From Lachnoclostridium sp. An196 (GTDB lineage: Bacteria > Bacillota > Clostridia > Lachnospirales > Lachnospiraceae): DNA of 64,000 bases. A program made the position numbers and the translations under genes. The DNA is taken from NCBI RefSeq assembly GCF_002160135.1, contig NZ_NFJZ01000009.1, forward strand, positions 1 to 64,000. The letters run 5' to 3'. Numbering within the stretch: position 1 is the stretch's first letter; each line of letters opens with the position of its first letter. Shown in pieces: positions 1 to 7,597 of the stretch. A model generated the notes under the pieces. It worked only from the letters and a program-made list of their open reading frames with translations, was not told where the DNA came from and made no database searches.

Positions 1-2
1 CT

Positions 3-242
3 ACGGTCGGTTCGTGGTTCCTGACAACGTTTCAGACAGCATACACGAACGTCACGAACGTTTTCCGGGGGATCGGACAGTGGTTTTCCGCCCGGTGGAC
101 GGATGTCAAAAACGCGTTGTCATCGGTCGGAACATGGTTTCAGTCTACGTTTCAGACAGCATATAACAACGTCACAAACATATTCAAAAATATAGGTTCG
201 TGGTTTAAGACGAATGTTATCGACAAAATCAAAAGCGTTTTC
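3..242 (+). repeat. Two tandem 120-bp (40-codon) tape measure repeats
   Basis: Copies run 3-122 and 123-242. They share the order G-x-W-F, TFQTAY, NVTN, F, I-G-x-W-F at identical spacing. More copies may lie upstream, outside the window. Confidence 0.85.
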
Positions 243-719
243 GACGGGTTCAGTCTGGCAGACACCGGGAAAAAGATAATGGATTCGTTCGTGAACGCGA
301 TAAAGTCGATACATATTCCGAAGCTGTCGATCGATTGGGGAACGGCGGAAAAGACAATCGCGGGATTTACTATAAAAGTGCCTGTTCCGCATATTTCATG
401 GAACGCGTTGGGCGGTATTATGAGGAATCCGACGATTTTCGGAATGTTAGGCGGGAAGCTGCAGGGCGGCGGAGAAGCCGGGGACGAAGCAATTCTGCCG
501 CTTGATATATTTTATCGCCGGACAGAAGGCTATATTGATGACGCAATCGCGCGGGCAACGGCAGCGGCGAAAGGAAGCAGCGACAGCAGCAGGAGCAGGG
601 GCGACTTTATTCAGAATATCAACATTGAAAGCCCGGATCCCCTATCGCCGTATGAGGTAGCACGTCAGACGAGGAATCAGACGCGGAATCTGGTTCTTCA
701 GTTGCAGGGGGGACGCTGA
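3..719 (+). CDS. Phage tail tape measure protein, C-terminal part (5' end outside window)
   Basis: The frame is open from the left edge, so only the last 238 residues are seen. The opening 80 residues are two copies of a 40-residue unit with regularly spaced Trp and Phe (GSWF, QTAY, NVTN), the periodic aromatic pattern typical of tape measure proteins. The tail end is Gly-rich and then polar and charged. Tape measure proteins set the tail length of siphoviruses and lie just before the distal tail gene, as here: the stop is one base before the next start. An apparent TTG start at 117 is internal, because the same repeat continues upstream of it. Function is by family pattern and context. Confidence 0.85.
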   Translation, partial: TVGSWFLTTFQTAYTNVTNVFRGIGQWFSARWTDVKNALSSVGTWFQSTFQTAYNNVTNIFKNIGSWFKTNVIDKIKSVFDGFSLADTGKKIMDSFVNAIKSIHIPKLSIDWGTAEKTIAGFTIKVPVPHISWNALGGIMRNPTIFGMLGGKLQGGGEAGDEAILPLDIFYRRTEGYIDDAIARATAAAKGSSDSSRSRGDFIQNINIESPDPLSPYEVARQTRNQTRNLVLQLQGGR

Positions 720-720
720 T

Positions 721-1596
721 ATGTCAAAGAAAATTGTATGCAAAAACGAAGATGACGTTCAGATCGAATTCAGCTATGAGGATGACGCCGAATTTTTTCT
801 GATATCATGCGACGGGATCTATTCCGTGTCAAATAATGTTGTGACAAGCGAAAACACGATGACGGACGGATCCACATATCAGGGCAGCACAACGAAGCAG
901 CGGAATATCGTCATCACGGCGGAATTTGATTCCGATTATCAGTCCCGCCGGGATTTTCTGTATAAGTCATTCAAACCAAAATCGCCGGGGACGTTCTTTT
1001 ATTTTGAGAACGAAGAACAGCGACAGATCGATTATTACGTCGAGGGAATCGAAATCGACGAAGCGGGCGTGTGCCGAAATGCTGTCATTTCCCTGATCTG
1101 TCCGGATCCGTTCTTTAAAGATCCCGCTGATACTACTGTCACAATGGCAGGGTGGGAACCGTGTTTTGAATTCGTCCATGAATTCACGGACGAACTGGAA
1201 GAATTCGGCGTCCGAATCGCGGAGTTAGTAAAGAACATTGAAAACGATTCGGCGGCGGATCATATCGGAATAGAAGTCCTTATGGAAGCGTTGGGAGCGG
1301 TCAGAAATCCGGTTTTATACCATATGCAGCAGGATATCCACATTCAGATCGGAACGGACGACTATCCGTTCGACATGGAGCCGGGCGACGTGGTAAAAAT
1401 CACAACCGGGACAAACGAAAAGAACGCCTATTTGATAAAGGGCGGGGAAACACAGAAAATAAACGAATATCTGGACGAAGAAAGCGAATTCATACAGTTG
1501 GTACACGGGGCGAATACGTTCATTTACGACGCCGCGTCCGGCGTTGATTATCTGAACGTGACGATCAAATATCGGTTCCGATATTTAGGAGTATAG
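721..1596 (+). CDS. Distal tail protein (Dit / siphovirus tail component family)
   Basis: A 291-residue protein of the siphovirus distal tail family. These form the hexameric hub joining tail tube and baseplate. The N-terminal half shows the usual layout: a short strand-rich opening, then TTKQRNIVITAEF and the DFLYKSF segment around residues 75-85, then the ICPDPFFKD motif near residue 125, common where the N-terminal Dit domain ends. The C-terminal part (about 150-291) is a galectin-like region by analogy. It sits one base after the tape measure stop and just before a Gp37-like gene, the standard tail order. Recognition is by family pattern. Confidence 0.85.
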   Translation: MSKKIVCKNEDDVQIEFSYEDDAEFFLISCDGIYSVSNNVVTSENTMTDGSTYQGSTTKQRNIVITAEFDSDYQSRRDFLYKSFKPKSPGTFFYFENEEQRQIDYYVEGIEIDEAGVCRNAVISLICPDPFFKDPADTTVTMAGWEPCFEFVHEFTDELEEFGVRIAELVKNIENDSAADHIGIEVLMEALGAVRNPVLYHMQQDIHIQIGTDDYPFDMEPGDVVKITTGTNEKNAYLIKGGETQKINEYLDEESEFIQLVHGANTFIYDAASGVDYLNVTIKYRFRYLGV

Positions 1597-1608
1597 GAGC
1601 GTGAGAAA

Positions 1609-2649
1609 ATGGAAGTCAGGATATACGGACAGAATTTATTCAGAAAAGGGCAGATAGAAAATCAAATATCCCTGATCTGGACGCGAAAATTTTATGAACC
1701 GGGGACGTTTGAACTTCACGCGCCGATTACTGACGAAAATCTGTCTTTGTTGCAGCCGGGAAACATCATCGGAAAAAAAGGTTCAGACGAAGCGGGAATT
1801 ATTGAGGATATCGAAAAAGAAGAAAGCGATATCAAAAACGAGATCACGGCAAAGGGGCGGTTTTTATCGTCCTACATGGATCGCCGTCTGATAAAAAAGA
1901 CCGTGAATTTTTCGGGATATATTGAAGTCGCTATGCGTCAGTTATATTCCGGCGCGGTTCCGCTTCCGCTTGTGGAATTGGGAACACTAAACGGTTTCAC
2001 GGAACGGGCGGAATTTCAAGTCACGATGAAAAATCTTTTGACGTATGAAGAAAAGTTATCGCGGGCGGGCGCAATCGGATTCCGGTTCCGCCCGGATTTC
2101 AAGAATCGGAAAATCGTTTTTGAAACGTACAAAGGAAAAGACCGGACGTTCAGTCAGCACGAAAACAACCGCGTCGTATTCAGTGAAAATTATAATAACC
2201 TGAACAACGCGATCTATCGGTACAACAATCAGAACTTGAAAACGTTCGCGATAGTCGGCGGGCAGGGAGAAGGAGACGCCCGGACATATTACGAATTAGG
2301 CGGCGGGCAGGGGTACGATTTACGCGAAGTATTTGTTGACGCGAAAGACATAAATCCGGACGGGATGACGTCGGCAGCATACAAGGCGGCGTTATTGCAG
2401 AGGGCGCAGGAAACGTTGAACGCGTCGATCGTGTCGGAAACGTTGGAGTGCGAAACGGAAGCAGCGATCAATTTCACATACAAACAAGATTATGATTTAG
2501 GCGACGTTGTAACAGTCAGGAAGAACAAATGGAATCTGTATATGAATCAGAGGATCACGGAATTGTCCGAAGTGTACGAATACGGCGGAATGACCGTCGT
2601 TCCGACGTTCGGCGATCCGCTTCCTGAAACAATAAAATGGGATGAATAG
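1609..2649 (+). CDS. Tail-associated protein, siphovirus ReqiPepy6 Gp37-like family
   Basis: A 346-residue protein with the features of Gp37-like tail proteins: an N-terminal strand-rich domain with ISLIWTRKFYEPGTFELHAP near residue 22, a middle segment (GFRFRPDFKNRKIVFETYKG, about 160-180) and a C-terminal stretch with YDLGDVVTV and the GMTVVPTFGDP end. Members occupy the position of the tail-associated lysin/Tal hub protein after Dit. No peptidase motif was seen, so enzymatic activity is not claimed. The start follows a GGAG-type ribosome site in the 12-base gap after the distal tail gene. Confidence 0.8.
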   Translation: MEVRIYGQNLFRKGQIENQISLIWTRKFYEPGTFELHAPITDENLSLLQPGNIIGKKGSDEAGIIEDIEKEESDIKNEITAKGRFLSSYMDRRLIKKTVNFSGYIEVAMRQLYSGAVPLPLVELGTLNGFTERAEFQVTMKNLLTYEEKLSRAGAIGFRFRPDFKNRKIVFETYKGKDRTFSQHENNRVVFSENYNNLNNAIYRYNNQNLKTFAIVGGQGEGDARTYYELGGGQGYDLREVFVDAKDINPDGMTSAAYKAALLQRAQETLNASIVSETLECETEAAINFTYKQDYDLGDVVTVRKNKWNLYMNQRITELSEVYEYGGMTVVPTFGDPLPETIKWDE

Positions 2650-2664
2650 GAAAGGGGCGGAAAA

Positions 2665-3693
2665 ATGGCAAAAGAAAGAAGCTACGATTATTTTTGGAAT
2701 TCTGAAAACGATCGTTATTATGACGCTGATTCTATGGGGGACTGGCTGCGCCCGTTCTTCTGCAACGGCGTTTTTAACGGTCAAATGCAAGTGACGGCAA
2801 ACAATAATATGTCCGTTACCGTCGCGGCGGGGTATGGCTACATAAACGGAAAACACAGACATTTCCTGCAGCCGACAACGCTTGATCTGGAAACGGCTTC
2901 CGGCACACTGGATAGAATCGACGCTGTTATTTTACGCCGGAACGACACGGAGCGCCGGATCTATTTAACGATTGTAAAAGGCGGAAACGCAAACACGCCG
3001 ACAGCGCCCGCCCCGACGCGCGAAGGGGCTATTTACGATCTGAAACTGGCGGATATCTATATCGCTGCCGGAACGGTTAGGATTACACAGGCAGAAATAA
3101 GCGATACAAGAATGAACGATGCCGTCTGCGGTTGGGTGGCGGCAACCGTAAACGAAATTGACTTTACGCAGATTCAGGCGCAATTTGACAGCTATTTCAC
3201 GGCGTACAAGAAAAATATTTCCGATCAGTATCAAGAATATTTCGCCGCAATTCAGGAATTCAAAGAACAGGCGCAAAGCGACTATAATTTGTTGCTTCAG
3301 GCGTTCCAGACATACGCCGATCAGCAGGAAGCGTTATATCAGGACTGGATCGCTGAACAGGAATCCACGTTTGAGGAATGGAGCGAAGGGCAGCAGTCCA
3401 CGTTTTCACAGTGGCGACAGAATCAGGAAAGCGCGTTCAATAACTGGTATTTGAATAATACGGGACAATGGACTTCCGACTTTCTGAACTGGTTTAACGG
3501 AATCAAGGGTATATTCTCCACGGATCCGGCGGGCGAAATGATTCTGATGATTCAATCGCTGTTCGACATTATCTATTCCGGCACAATCCCGGCTGATCTT
3601 ATCACGTCGGACGGCGACGAACTGATAACAACAGACGGCGATCAGTTGATCGCGTTCTGGACGATAAAAACGTCCGAAACGTGTCACTGTTAG
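2665..3693 (+). CDS. Baseplate/tail fibre protein (BppU-like N-terminal region, coiled-coil middle)
   Basis: A 342-residue structural protein. Residues 1-150 look like the N-terminal domain shared by many Firmicute phage baseplate proteins (ending in LADIYIAAGTVRITQAEI and a DTRMN segment). Residues 165-275 are helical and aromatic-rich, with a degenerate 10-11 residue repeat around QDWIAEQESTFEEW and FSQWRQNQESAFNNW, likely a trimeric stalk. The end has a doubled ITSDGDELI / ITTDGDQLI motif. Lying between the Gp37-like gene and the DGR target, it may be the adaptor for the diversified receptor-binding protein. That role is inferred. Confidence 0.7.
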   Translation: MAKERSYDYFWNSENDRYYDADSMGDWLRPFFCNGVFNGQMQVTANNNMSVTVAAGYGYINGKHRHFLQPTTLDLETASGTLDRIDAVILRRNDTERRIYLTIVKGGNANTPTAPAPTREGAIYDLKLADIYIAAGTVRITQAEISDTRMNDAVCGWVAATVNEIDFTQIQAQFDSYFTAYKKNISDQYQEYFAAIQEFKEQAQSDYNLLLQAFQTYADQQEALYQDWIAEQESTFEEWSEGQQSTFSQWRQNQESAFNNWYLNNTGQWTSDFLNWFNGIKGIFSTDPAGEMILMIQSLFDIIYSGTIPADLITSDGDELITTDGDQLIAFWTIKTSETCHC

Positions 3694-3728
3694 CTATATA
3701 AATAATCAAAAGAAAGGAGTTTTACAAA

Positions 3729-4859
3729 ATGGCGCAGAAGATGTTTAAAGACTTGACGCCTATCGTCAGTATGGGGAATACGGATCTTTTTCCGGTGGAG
3801 CAGTCCGACGGAACAAAAAAGGCGACGTTCGCGCAGATATGCGAAGAAATCAAGCTGCCGGACGTTGCCGAGCAGGTCGGGGATTTCCCGGAACTGGCAG
3901 AGGGCGACACGCTGAAAGTTATCGCCGGAAAAATTATCAAATGGCAGCAGGACGCGATCGAGAAAATCGAAACGTATATCCTGAAGTCGTCTATCATTCA
4001 GGAATTCCCGCAGGAGGTCGATCTGGAAGCAGAGGACGATCCGGGAGCGGAAGCCCTGAAAAAGCAGGTCATTTCCGGCTTACTGGCGTACACGATGAAC
4101 GAGAAGATCCTGCAGGTCATTTCGGATCATGGAACACTGGCGGCAGATTACGCAATCTTAAAGCGGGAACAAATAGCGTCGTATGGATATTACGGCGTCG
4201 AATGGGACATCGACGATCTGATGACGCTTGTTAAAGCGGGAAAATGGGACAAATTCGCGGTCGGAGATTACTTCATTGAGACGAACACATCCGGCGAAAA
4301 AATCCAGTTTGAGATCGCCGGAAAAAATTCATACTTGAATTGCGGCGATACCGCCTTGACGGTTCCCCATATTGTCGCCTGCCCGCGCGATTGCCTGAAT
4401 ACTTATTACAAGTACAACAGCACGAACACAAACGCCGGAGGATATGCGGCGTCGCTCATGCCCGCGAATCTGGAAACGGAAGCAAATAAATTCACGTCGA
4501 AATTGCAGGGGTATATGACGACGATCCGGCGTCTGGAAAATAACAAGGGGACGTGGGCGTGGGCGTCCCGCCGGATCTTCCTTCCGGGCAATCCCGAACT
4601 TGTCGGGTTCCACGGTTGGGCGGATCAGTACGACGGCGGAGCGTTCAATCAGCTTCCGTTATTTGCCGGAGGGAACGCGCACATTCTGAAAGGCGCAGGA
4701 TATAACAAGGGTAAAGCCGCCCGGATGTGGTACTGGACTGCCGATCCGTCCGCCGCGAACACGACGTACTTTTGCCTTTTCTCCGACAACGGCCACAGCA
4801 GCGCCGGCTCCGGAGCGTCCAACGACGGCGGCGTCGCCCCGTTTATCGTTCTGTCATAG
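3729..4859 (+). CDS. DGR variable (target) protein, probable tail-tip receptor-binding protein
   Basis: A 376-residue protein. The N-terminal 60 residues resemble phage tail fibre attachment regions. The C-terminal 150 residues look like a C-type-lectin-fold variable protein: Trp- and Gly-rich (GFHGWADQYDGG, FAGGNAHILKGAGYNKGK), then ARMWYWTADPSAANTT, a variable patch and GGVAPFIVLS at the end. Codons for Y347, L350, S352, D353, H356, S358, A359 and G360 differ from the template repeat only where the template has adenine, and S361 has no template counterpart. The start has a good AGAAAGGAG site. By analogy with Mtd of Bordetella phage BPP-1, the variable patch is expected to bind a host surface receptor. 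The receptor is unknown. Confidence 0.9.
   Translation: MAQKMFKDLTPIVSMGNTDLFPVEQSDGTKKATFAQICEEIKLPDVAEQVGDFPELAEGDTLKVIAGKIIKWQQDAIEKIETYILKSSIIQEFPQEVDLEAEDDPGAEALKKQVISGLLAYTMNEKILQVISDHGTLAADYAILKREQIASYGYYGVEWDIDDLMTLVKAGKWDKFAVGDYFIETNTSGEKIQFEIAGKNSYLNCGDTALTVPHIVACPRDCLNTYYKYNSTNTNAGGYAASLMPANLETEANKFTSKLQGYMTTIRRLENNKGTWAWASRRIFLPGNPELVGFHGWADQYDGGAFNQLPLFAGGNAHILKGAGYNKGKAARMWYWTADPSAANTTYFCLFSDNGHSSAGSGASNDGGVAPFIVLS
4715..4841 (+). repeat. DGR variable repeat (VR), 127 bp
   Basis: Aligns with the template repeat at 5571-5694. The first 52 bases are identical, then 12 substitutions occur, all at template adenines (to T, C or G), then a 30-base identical 3' part ending in the GC-rich GGCGGCGTCGCCCCG (the likely initiation-of-mutagenic-homing element). 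The VR has one more codon (TCC for S361) than the TR. Similarity stops after position 4841, where VR continues TTTATCG and TR continues ATATCG. Confidence 0.95.
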
Positions 4860-4877
4860 ACAGATAATCCGGCAATC

Positions 4878-4900
4878 GCGCCGCCCGGCAGCGGCGGCGC
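4878..4900 (+). promoter_or_regulatory. Perfect 8-bp inverted repeat just downstream of VR
   Basis: GCGCCGCC, 7-base loop, GGCGGCGC, starting 36 bases after the VR end and 18 bases after the stop codon. In BPP-1 and related DGRs a DNA hairpin downstream of the homing element helps target recognition. This is the obvious candidate here, although its loop is 7 rather than 4 bases and it lies further away. No T-run follows, so a terminator is less likely. Confidence 0.6.
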
Positions 4901-4931
4901 ATATGACCGAAACAGAAAAGAGGAATAAATA

Positions 4932-5546
4932 ATGTCTGTCCCGTCATGGAAACAAACGGCGTCAAAACTGGACGCATTTACCGAAGCCGTGAAATTACGG
5001 CACATTGTTACACAAATGATTATGCGGAATTTCGGGTTAAAGCGAACAAAATATGACGCGATTGTCGGGCGGCAAGTCCGCGAGAAATACCCGGAATTAA
5101 AAAGCCTGATTGCAAGAATCGACGAATTTCAAAATGAGGTAGAAAAGGCGCGGATTCTGACGCAATATCCAGAATGGATTATTGAAAAGGTCAGGGACAA
5201 TTTGTTCCGATATTCGTCGGATCTGGTTTCAAATATCGCGGCAGCGAATGAGATTTTATGCCGGACACAAAACGAATTCGTTAAACGGATTTTGTTGGAG
5301 AATGACGCGATCGGCGACATCGCGCGGATCCGGCAGGAGGTTCTTTTCATCGAAGAATTTTTCGATATCGACTTGTCGCGCTACATGGAATTTTCTGAAC
5401 AACTGGAAATGACGAAGAATTATCTGTATAGGTGGAAAAAGTCAACGATCAGGGATTACGACGAATTCCTTCATCCAGAGAAAAAGGCGTCGCGTCTGGA
5501 AAAGGAAAAGGCAAAGAAAAGCCGTAAACAGCAAAGAAAACAATAA
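4932..5546 (+). CDS. avd: Avd-like DGR accessory protein
   Basis: A 204-residue, strongly helical protein between the DGR target and the template repeat, where accessory variability determinant genes lie. The opening MSVPSWKQ matches openings I recall for Firmicute DGR accessory proteins. Avd proteins form a positively charged pentameric four-helix barrel that binds the reverse transcriptase and the TR RNA. This protein is longer than the roughly 125-residue BPP-1 Avd and ends in a very basic tail (KKASRLEKEKAKKSRKQQRKQ, split by few acidic residues), which could bind nucleic acid. It may be a divergent Avd subtype. Assignment rests on position, helical character and charge. Confidence 0.7.
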   Translation: MSVPSWKQTASKLDAFTEAVKLRHIVTQMIMRNFGLKRTKYDAIVGRQVREKYPELKSLIARIDEFQNEVEKARILTQYPEWIIEKVRDNLFRYSSDLVSNIAAANEILCRTQNEFVKRILLENDAIGDIARIRQEVLFIEEFFDIDLSRYMEFSEQLEMTKNYLYRWKKSTIRDYDEFLHPEKKASRLEKEKAKKSRKQQRKQ

Positions 5547-5570
5547 AATATTTTCGGTTATGCGTTGCAC

Positions 5571-5694
5571 AGCCGCCCGGATGTGGTACTGGACTGCCGA
5601 TCCGTCCGCCGCGAACACGACGAACTTTTGCAATTTCAACAACAACGGCAACAGCAACAACAACGGAGCGTCCAACGACGGCGGCGTCGCCCCG
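5571..5694 (+). repeat. DGR template repeat (TR), 124 bp
   Basis: Non-coding copy of the VR. The region matching the variable patch is rich in AAC triplets (AAC TTT TGC AAT TTC AAC AAC..., with two runs of three AAC). AAC is the favoured DGR template codon because changing its two adenines reaches many amino acids and never makes a stop. Identity to VR starts at AGCCGCCCGG and ends at CGCCCCG. It lies 24 bases after the Avd-like gene and 160 bases before the reverse transcriptase. A 63-codon frame runs across it but is not a gene. Confidence 0.95.
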
Positions 5695-5854
5695 ATATCG
5701 TCAGCAAGGCGGACATGATAAGGATTCGCCGGATAAAGAACGATAGGAACGCATGACCGCAGCGGGGAACCGCTGAAATTTACCGCCTGACGCCCGGAAG
5801 TGCTTTAAAGAAACACACTTCGTCGGGCTATCAGCGGGCGTTATTTATGAGGAT
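5695..5854 (+). ncRNA. TR-RT spacer with two RNA hairpins, probable 3' part of the DGR template RNA
   Basis: In BPP-1 the transcript downstream of TR is needed for cDNA priming and Avd/RT binding. Here the spacer can fold into a 6-bp hairpin, CAGCGG-GGAA-CCGCTG at 5760-5775, whose loop is a GNRA tetraloop, and an 11-bp hairpin at 5792-5828 (GCCCGGAAGTG against CACTTC-gt-CGGGC, with a 2-base bulge). The reverse transcriptase start follows at 5855 with only a weak GAGG site. Function as template RNA structure is inferred. Confidence 0.5.
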
Positions 5855-7045
5855 ATGGAGAATTTACCAACTTACAACAAATTATGCGATCCGAACGTCC
5901 TTATGGACGCCGCGAAAGAATGTCTAAACGGCGTTATGTGGAAATATTCATCACAAGCGTATTATTTAGACAGGATCGAACGGACACGGATCACGAAAAA
6001 GCGGCTAGAGAGCCGGGACAGAATGTCGGACGGATTCGTTCAGTTTACAGTTTGTGAACGCGGGAAACGCCGGGAAATACGGTCGATCCACATAAACGAA
6101 CGCGTCGTCCACAGAGCATTAAACGACGTCGTTCTGGTTCCGACGCTTCGCCCGAAATTGATTTATGACAACGCGGCGTCCCTGAAAGACCGGGGAACAC
6201 ATTTCGCGCTGAAACGGTTAAAAGTCCATTTATGGAGATATTACCGGGCGCATGGATCAAATGACGGCTATATTTTAATGGGCGATCTACATTCCTATTT
6301 TGATTCCGTGGATCACGACGTCGTATTCCGGGAATACAAAAAGATTTTCGGATATGATCCGGATATCGTGAATCTGATAATGGATTTCGTGGACGCGTTC
6401 GGCGAAAAGTCGCTAGGATTGGGATCGCAGGTTTCACAAATGACAGCCGTGTTTTATCCGAATCAGATCGATCACTTTATCAAAGAGCAGCTAAAAATAA
6501 AAGGCTACGGACGTTATATGGATGACTTTTATCTGATCCATGAAAGCCGGGAATACCTGCAGGAATGTTTGGAACAGATCCGGCGAATGTATGCTGATAT
6601 CGGAATCGAACTGAACGAAAAGAAAACGCGAATCGTCAAGTTATCGAACGAATTTAAGTTTCTGAAAGCGAAAACGCACCTGACAGAAACAGGACGCGTG
6701 GTTATGCGTCCGGATCACGGAACAATCACGCGGGAACGACGCAAATTGAAAACCCTGCGCCGGAAACTGGACGCCGGGGAAATCGCGTTTGCAGACGTTC
6801 AGCAAGCCTATAATTCATGGCAGGGACACATAAGACATTTTGATTCATACCGCACACGGCGGAATATGGATAAACTATTTCACGAACTGTTTTCGGAAGA
6901 AATCAGAAAAGAAAGGAGCGGCAACAATGGCAGAAAACACAAAAACTATCGCGGAGAGTTCAAACAATACGATTTTCCCGAACGTATCGATCCGGCTGAA
7001 AGACGGCACAGAGTTAGACGCGATCCTGAACGGAACAACGTATGA
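5855..7045 (+). CDS. DGR reverse transcriptase
   Basis: A 396-residue reverse transcriptase. Visible motifs: catalytic Asp at D144 in GDLHSYFDSVDHD (domain 3), LGSQVSQ at 189-195 (domain 4, the DGR-type SQ motif that replaces QG of other bacterial RTs and is linked to adenine infidelity), and YMDD at 221-224 (domain 5). The thumb region follows to about residue 340. The last 40 residues are basic and overlap the next gene in another frame. It copies the TR RNA into mutagenised cDNA for transfer to the VR. It sits immediately downstream of target, Avd and TR, completing the cassette. Confidence 0.95.
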   Translation: MENLPTYNKLCDPNVLMDAAKECLNGVMWKYSSQAYYLDRIERTRITKKRLESRDRMSDGFVQFTVCERGKRREIRSIHINERVVHRALNDVVLVPTLRPKLIYDNAASLKDRGTHFALKRLKVHLWRYYRAHGSNDGYILMGDLHSYFDSVDHDVVFREYKKIFGYDPDIVNLIMDFVDAFGEKSLGLGSQVSQMTAVFYPNQIDHFIKEQLKIKGYGRYMDDFYLIHESREYLQECLEQIRRMYADIGIELNEKKTRIVKLSNEFKFLKAKTHLTETGRVVMRPDHGTITRERRKLKTLRRKLDAGEIAFADVQQAYNSWQGHIRHFDSYRTRRNMDKLFHELFSEEIRKERSGNNGRKHKNYRGEFKQYDFPERIDPAERRHRVRRDPERNNV

Positions 7046-7289
7046 AAGCGGACAGCCGATCCCGGACGGGACATTCACGGACGACAATCTGTCGGAAGTG
7101 GAAATTAACGGGACAATATACCGGGATATGAAATTGATCTGTTCGTACCCGTGGGACGAAGGGACGCGTTTCGCATTACGAGAAATGACGCAGCAGGAGA
7201 TCGAAAACCGGGATTTAAAGGCGCAGCTTCAGGCGGCGCAGTTATCCGTCGCAGAACTGACAATCATCGTTTCCGGGCTTATGATGTAG
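6927..7289 (+). CDS. Phage protein of unknown function, 120 residues
   Basis: The start was chosen at the ATG preceded by AAAGGAG at a 7-base spacing; the frame itself is open further upstream. The gene begins inside the reverse transcriptase gene and overlaps it by 119 bases. The protein has a strand-rich N-terminal part (SIRLKDGTELDAILNGTTYE) and a C-terminal coiled coil (ENRDLKAQLQAAQLSVAELT). Similar small coiled-coil proteins sit between tail and lysis genes in many Firmicute phages. No function is assigned. Confidence 0.75.
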   Translation: MAENTKTIAESSNNTIFPNVSIRLKDGTELDAILNGTTYESGQPIPDGTFTDDNLSEVEINGTIYRDMKLICSYPWDEGTRFALREMTQQEIENRDLKAQLQAAQLSVAELTIIVSGLMM

Positions 7290-7305
7290 AGAGGGGGCGC
7301 ACAAT

Positions 7306-7455
7306 ATGACATTCGATAAAAACAGCGGGCTTGTGATTGTATGGGTTAATATGGTTCAGAACGGGACATATACGCGCGATCAGATTCCGAAAATGTTCAA
7401 TCTGCGGGAGGTCGTGGCGGAGGTTCTGGACGAGCAGGCGGAGGACGCCGCGTAA
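7306..7455 (+). CDS. Small phage protein, 49 residues (CD1375/XkdX-like)
   Basis: ATG preceded by a GAGAGGGGG site, stop TAA at 7453. The product carries the pattern of the tiny proteins found just before phage lysis cassettes: YTRDQIPKMFNLREVVAEVL, that is a short helix, I/V-P, then N-L-R-E. The role of this family is unknown. It follows the previous gene by 16 bases and is followed by two hairpins. Confidence 0.65.
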   Translation: MTFDKNSGLVIVWVNMVQNGTYTRDQIPKMFNLREVVAEVLDEQAEDAA

Positions 7456-7460
7456 TTATG

Positions 7461-7547
7461 CCGGAAGCGGATCCGGCTTCCGGATCTTTTCCTGAATATC
7501 CCCGGCGGGGTGGCAGAAATTAGTCACTTCGTCGGGGTTTTGTTTTG
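7461..7547 (+). terminator. Two hairpins before the lysis genes, the second terminator-like
   Basis: CCGGAAGC / GCTTCCGG (7461-7483, loop 7) followed by ATCTTTT, then CCCCGGCG / CGTCGGGG (7500-7537, one G-T pair, loop 22) followed by TTTTGTTTTG. They mark the end of the tail/DGR transcript or an attenuation point before lysis. Confidence 0.55.
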
Positions 7548-7597
7548 TATCATGGGCGCATAAAGGAAAAACACGCACACGAAAGGAGTTAGAAAAC

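Noticed and set aside
117-719. Separate 200-residue gene starting at TTG 117
   Set aside because: The frame is open from position 3 and the repeat pattern continues through 117, so this is the inside of the tape measure gene.
5565-5756. 63-codon frame across the template repeat, Gln/Arg-rich
   Set aside because: The region is the DGR template; the frame is an accident of AAC repeats and lacks a ribosome site.
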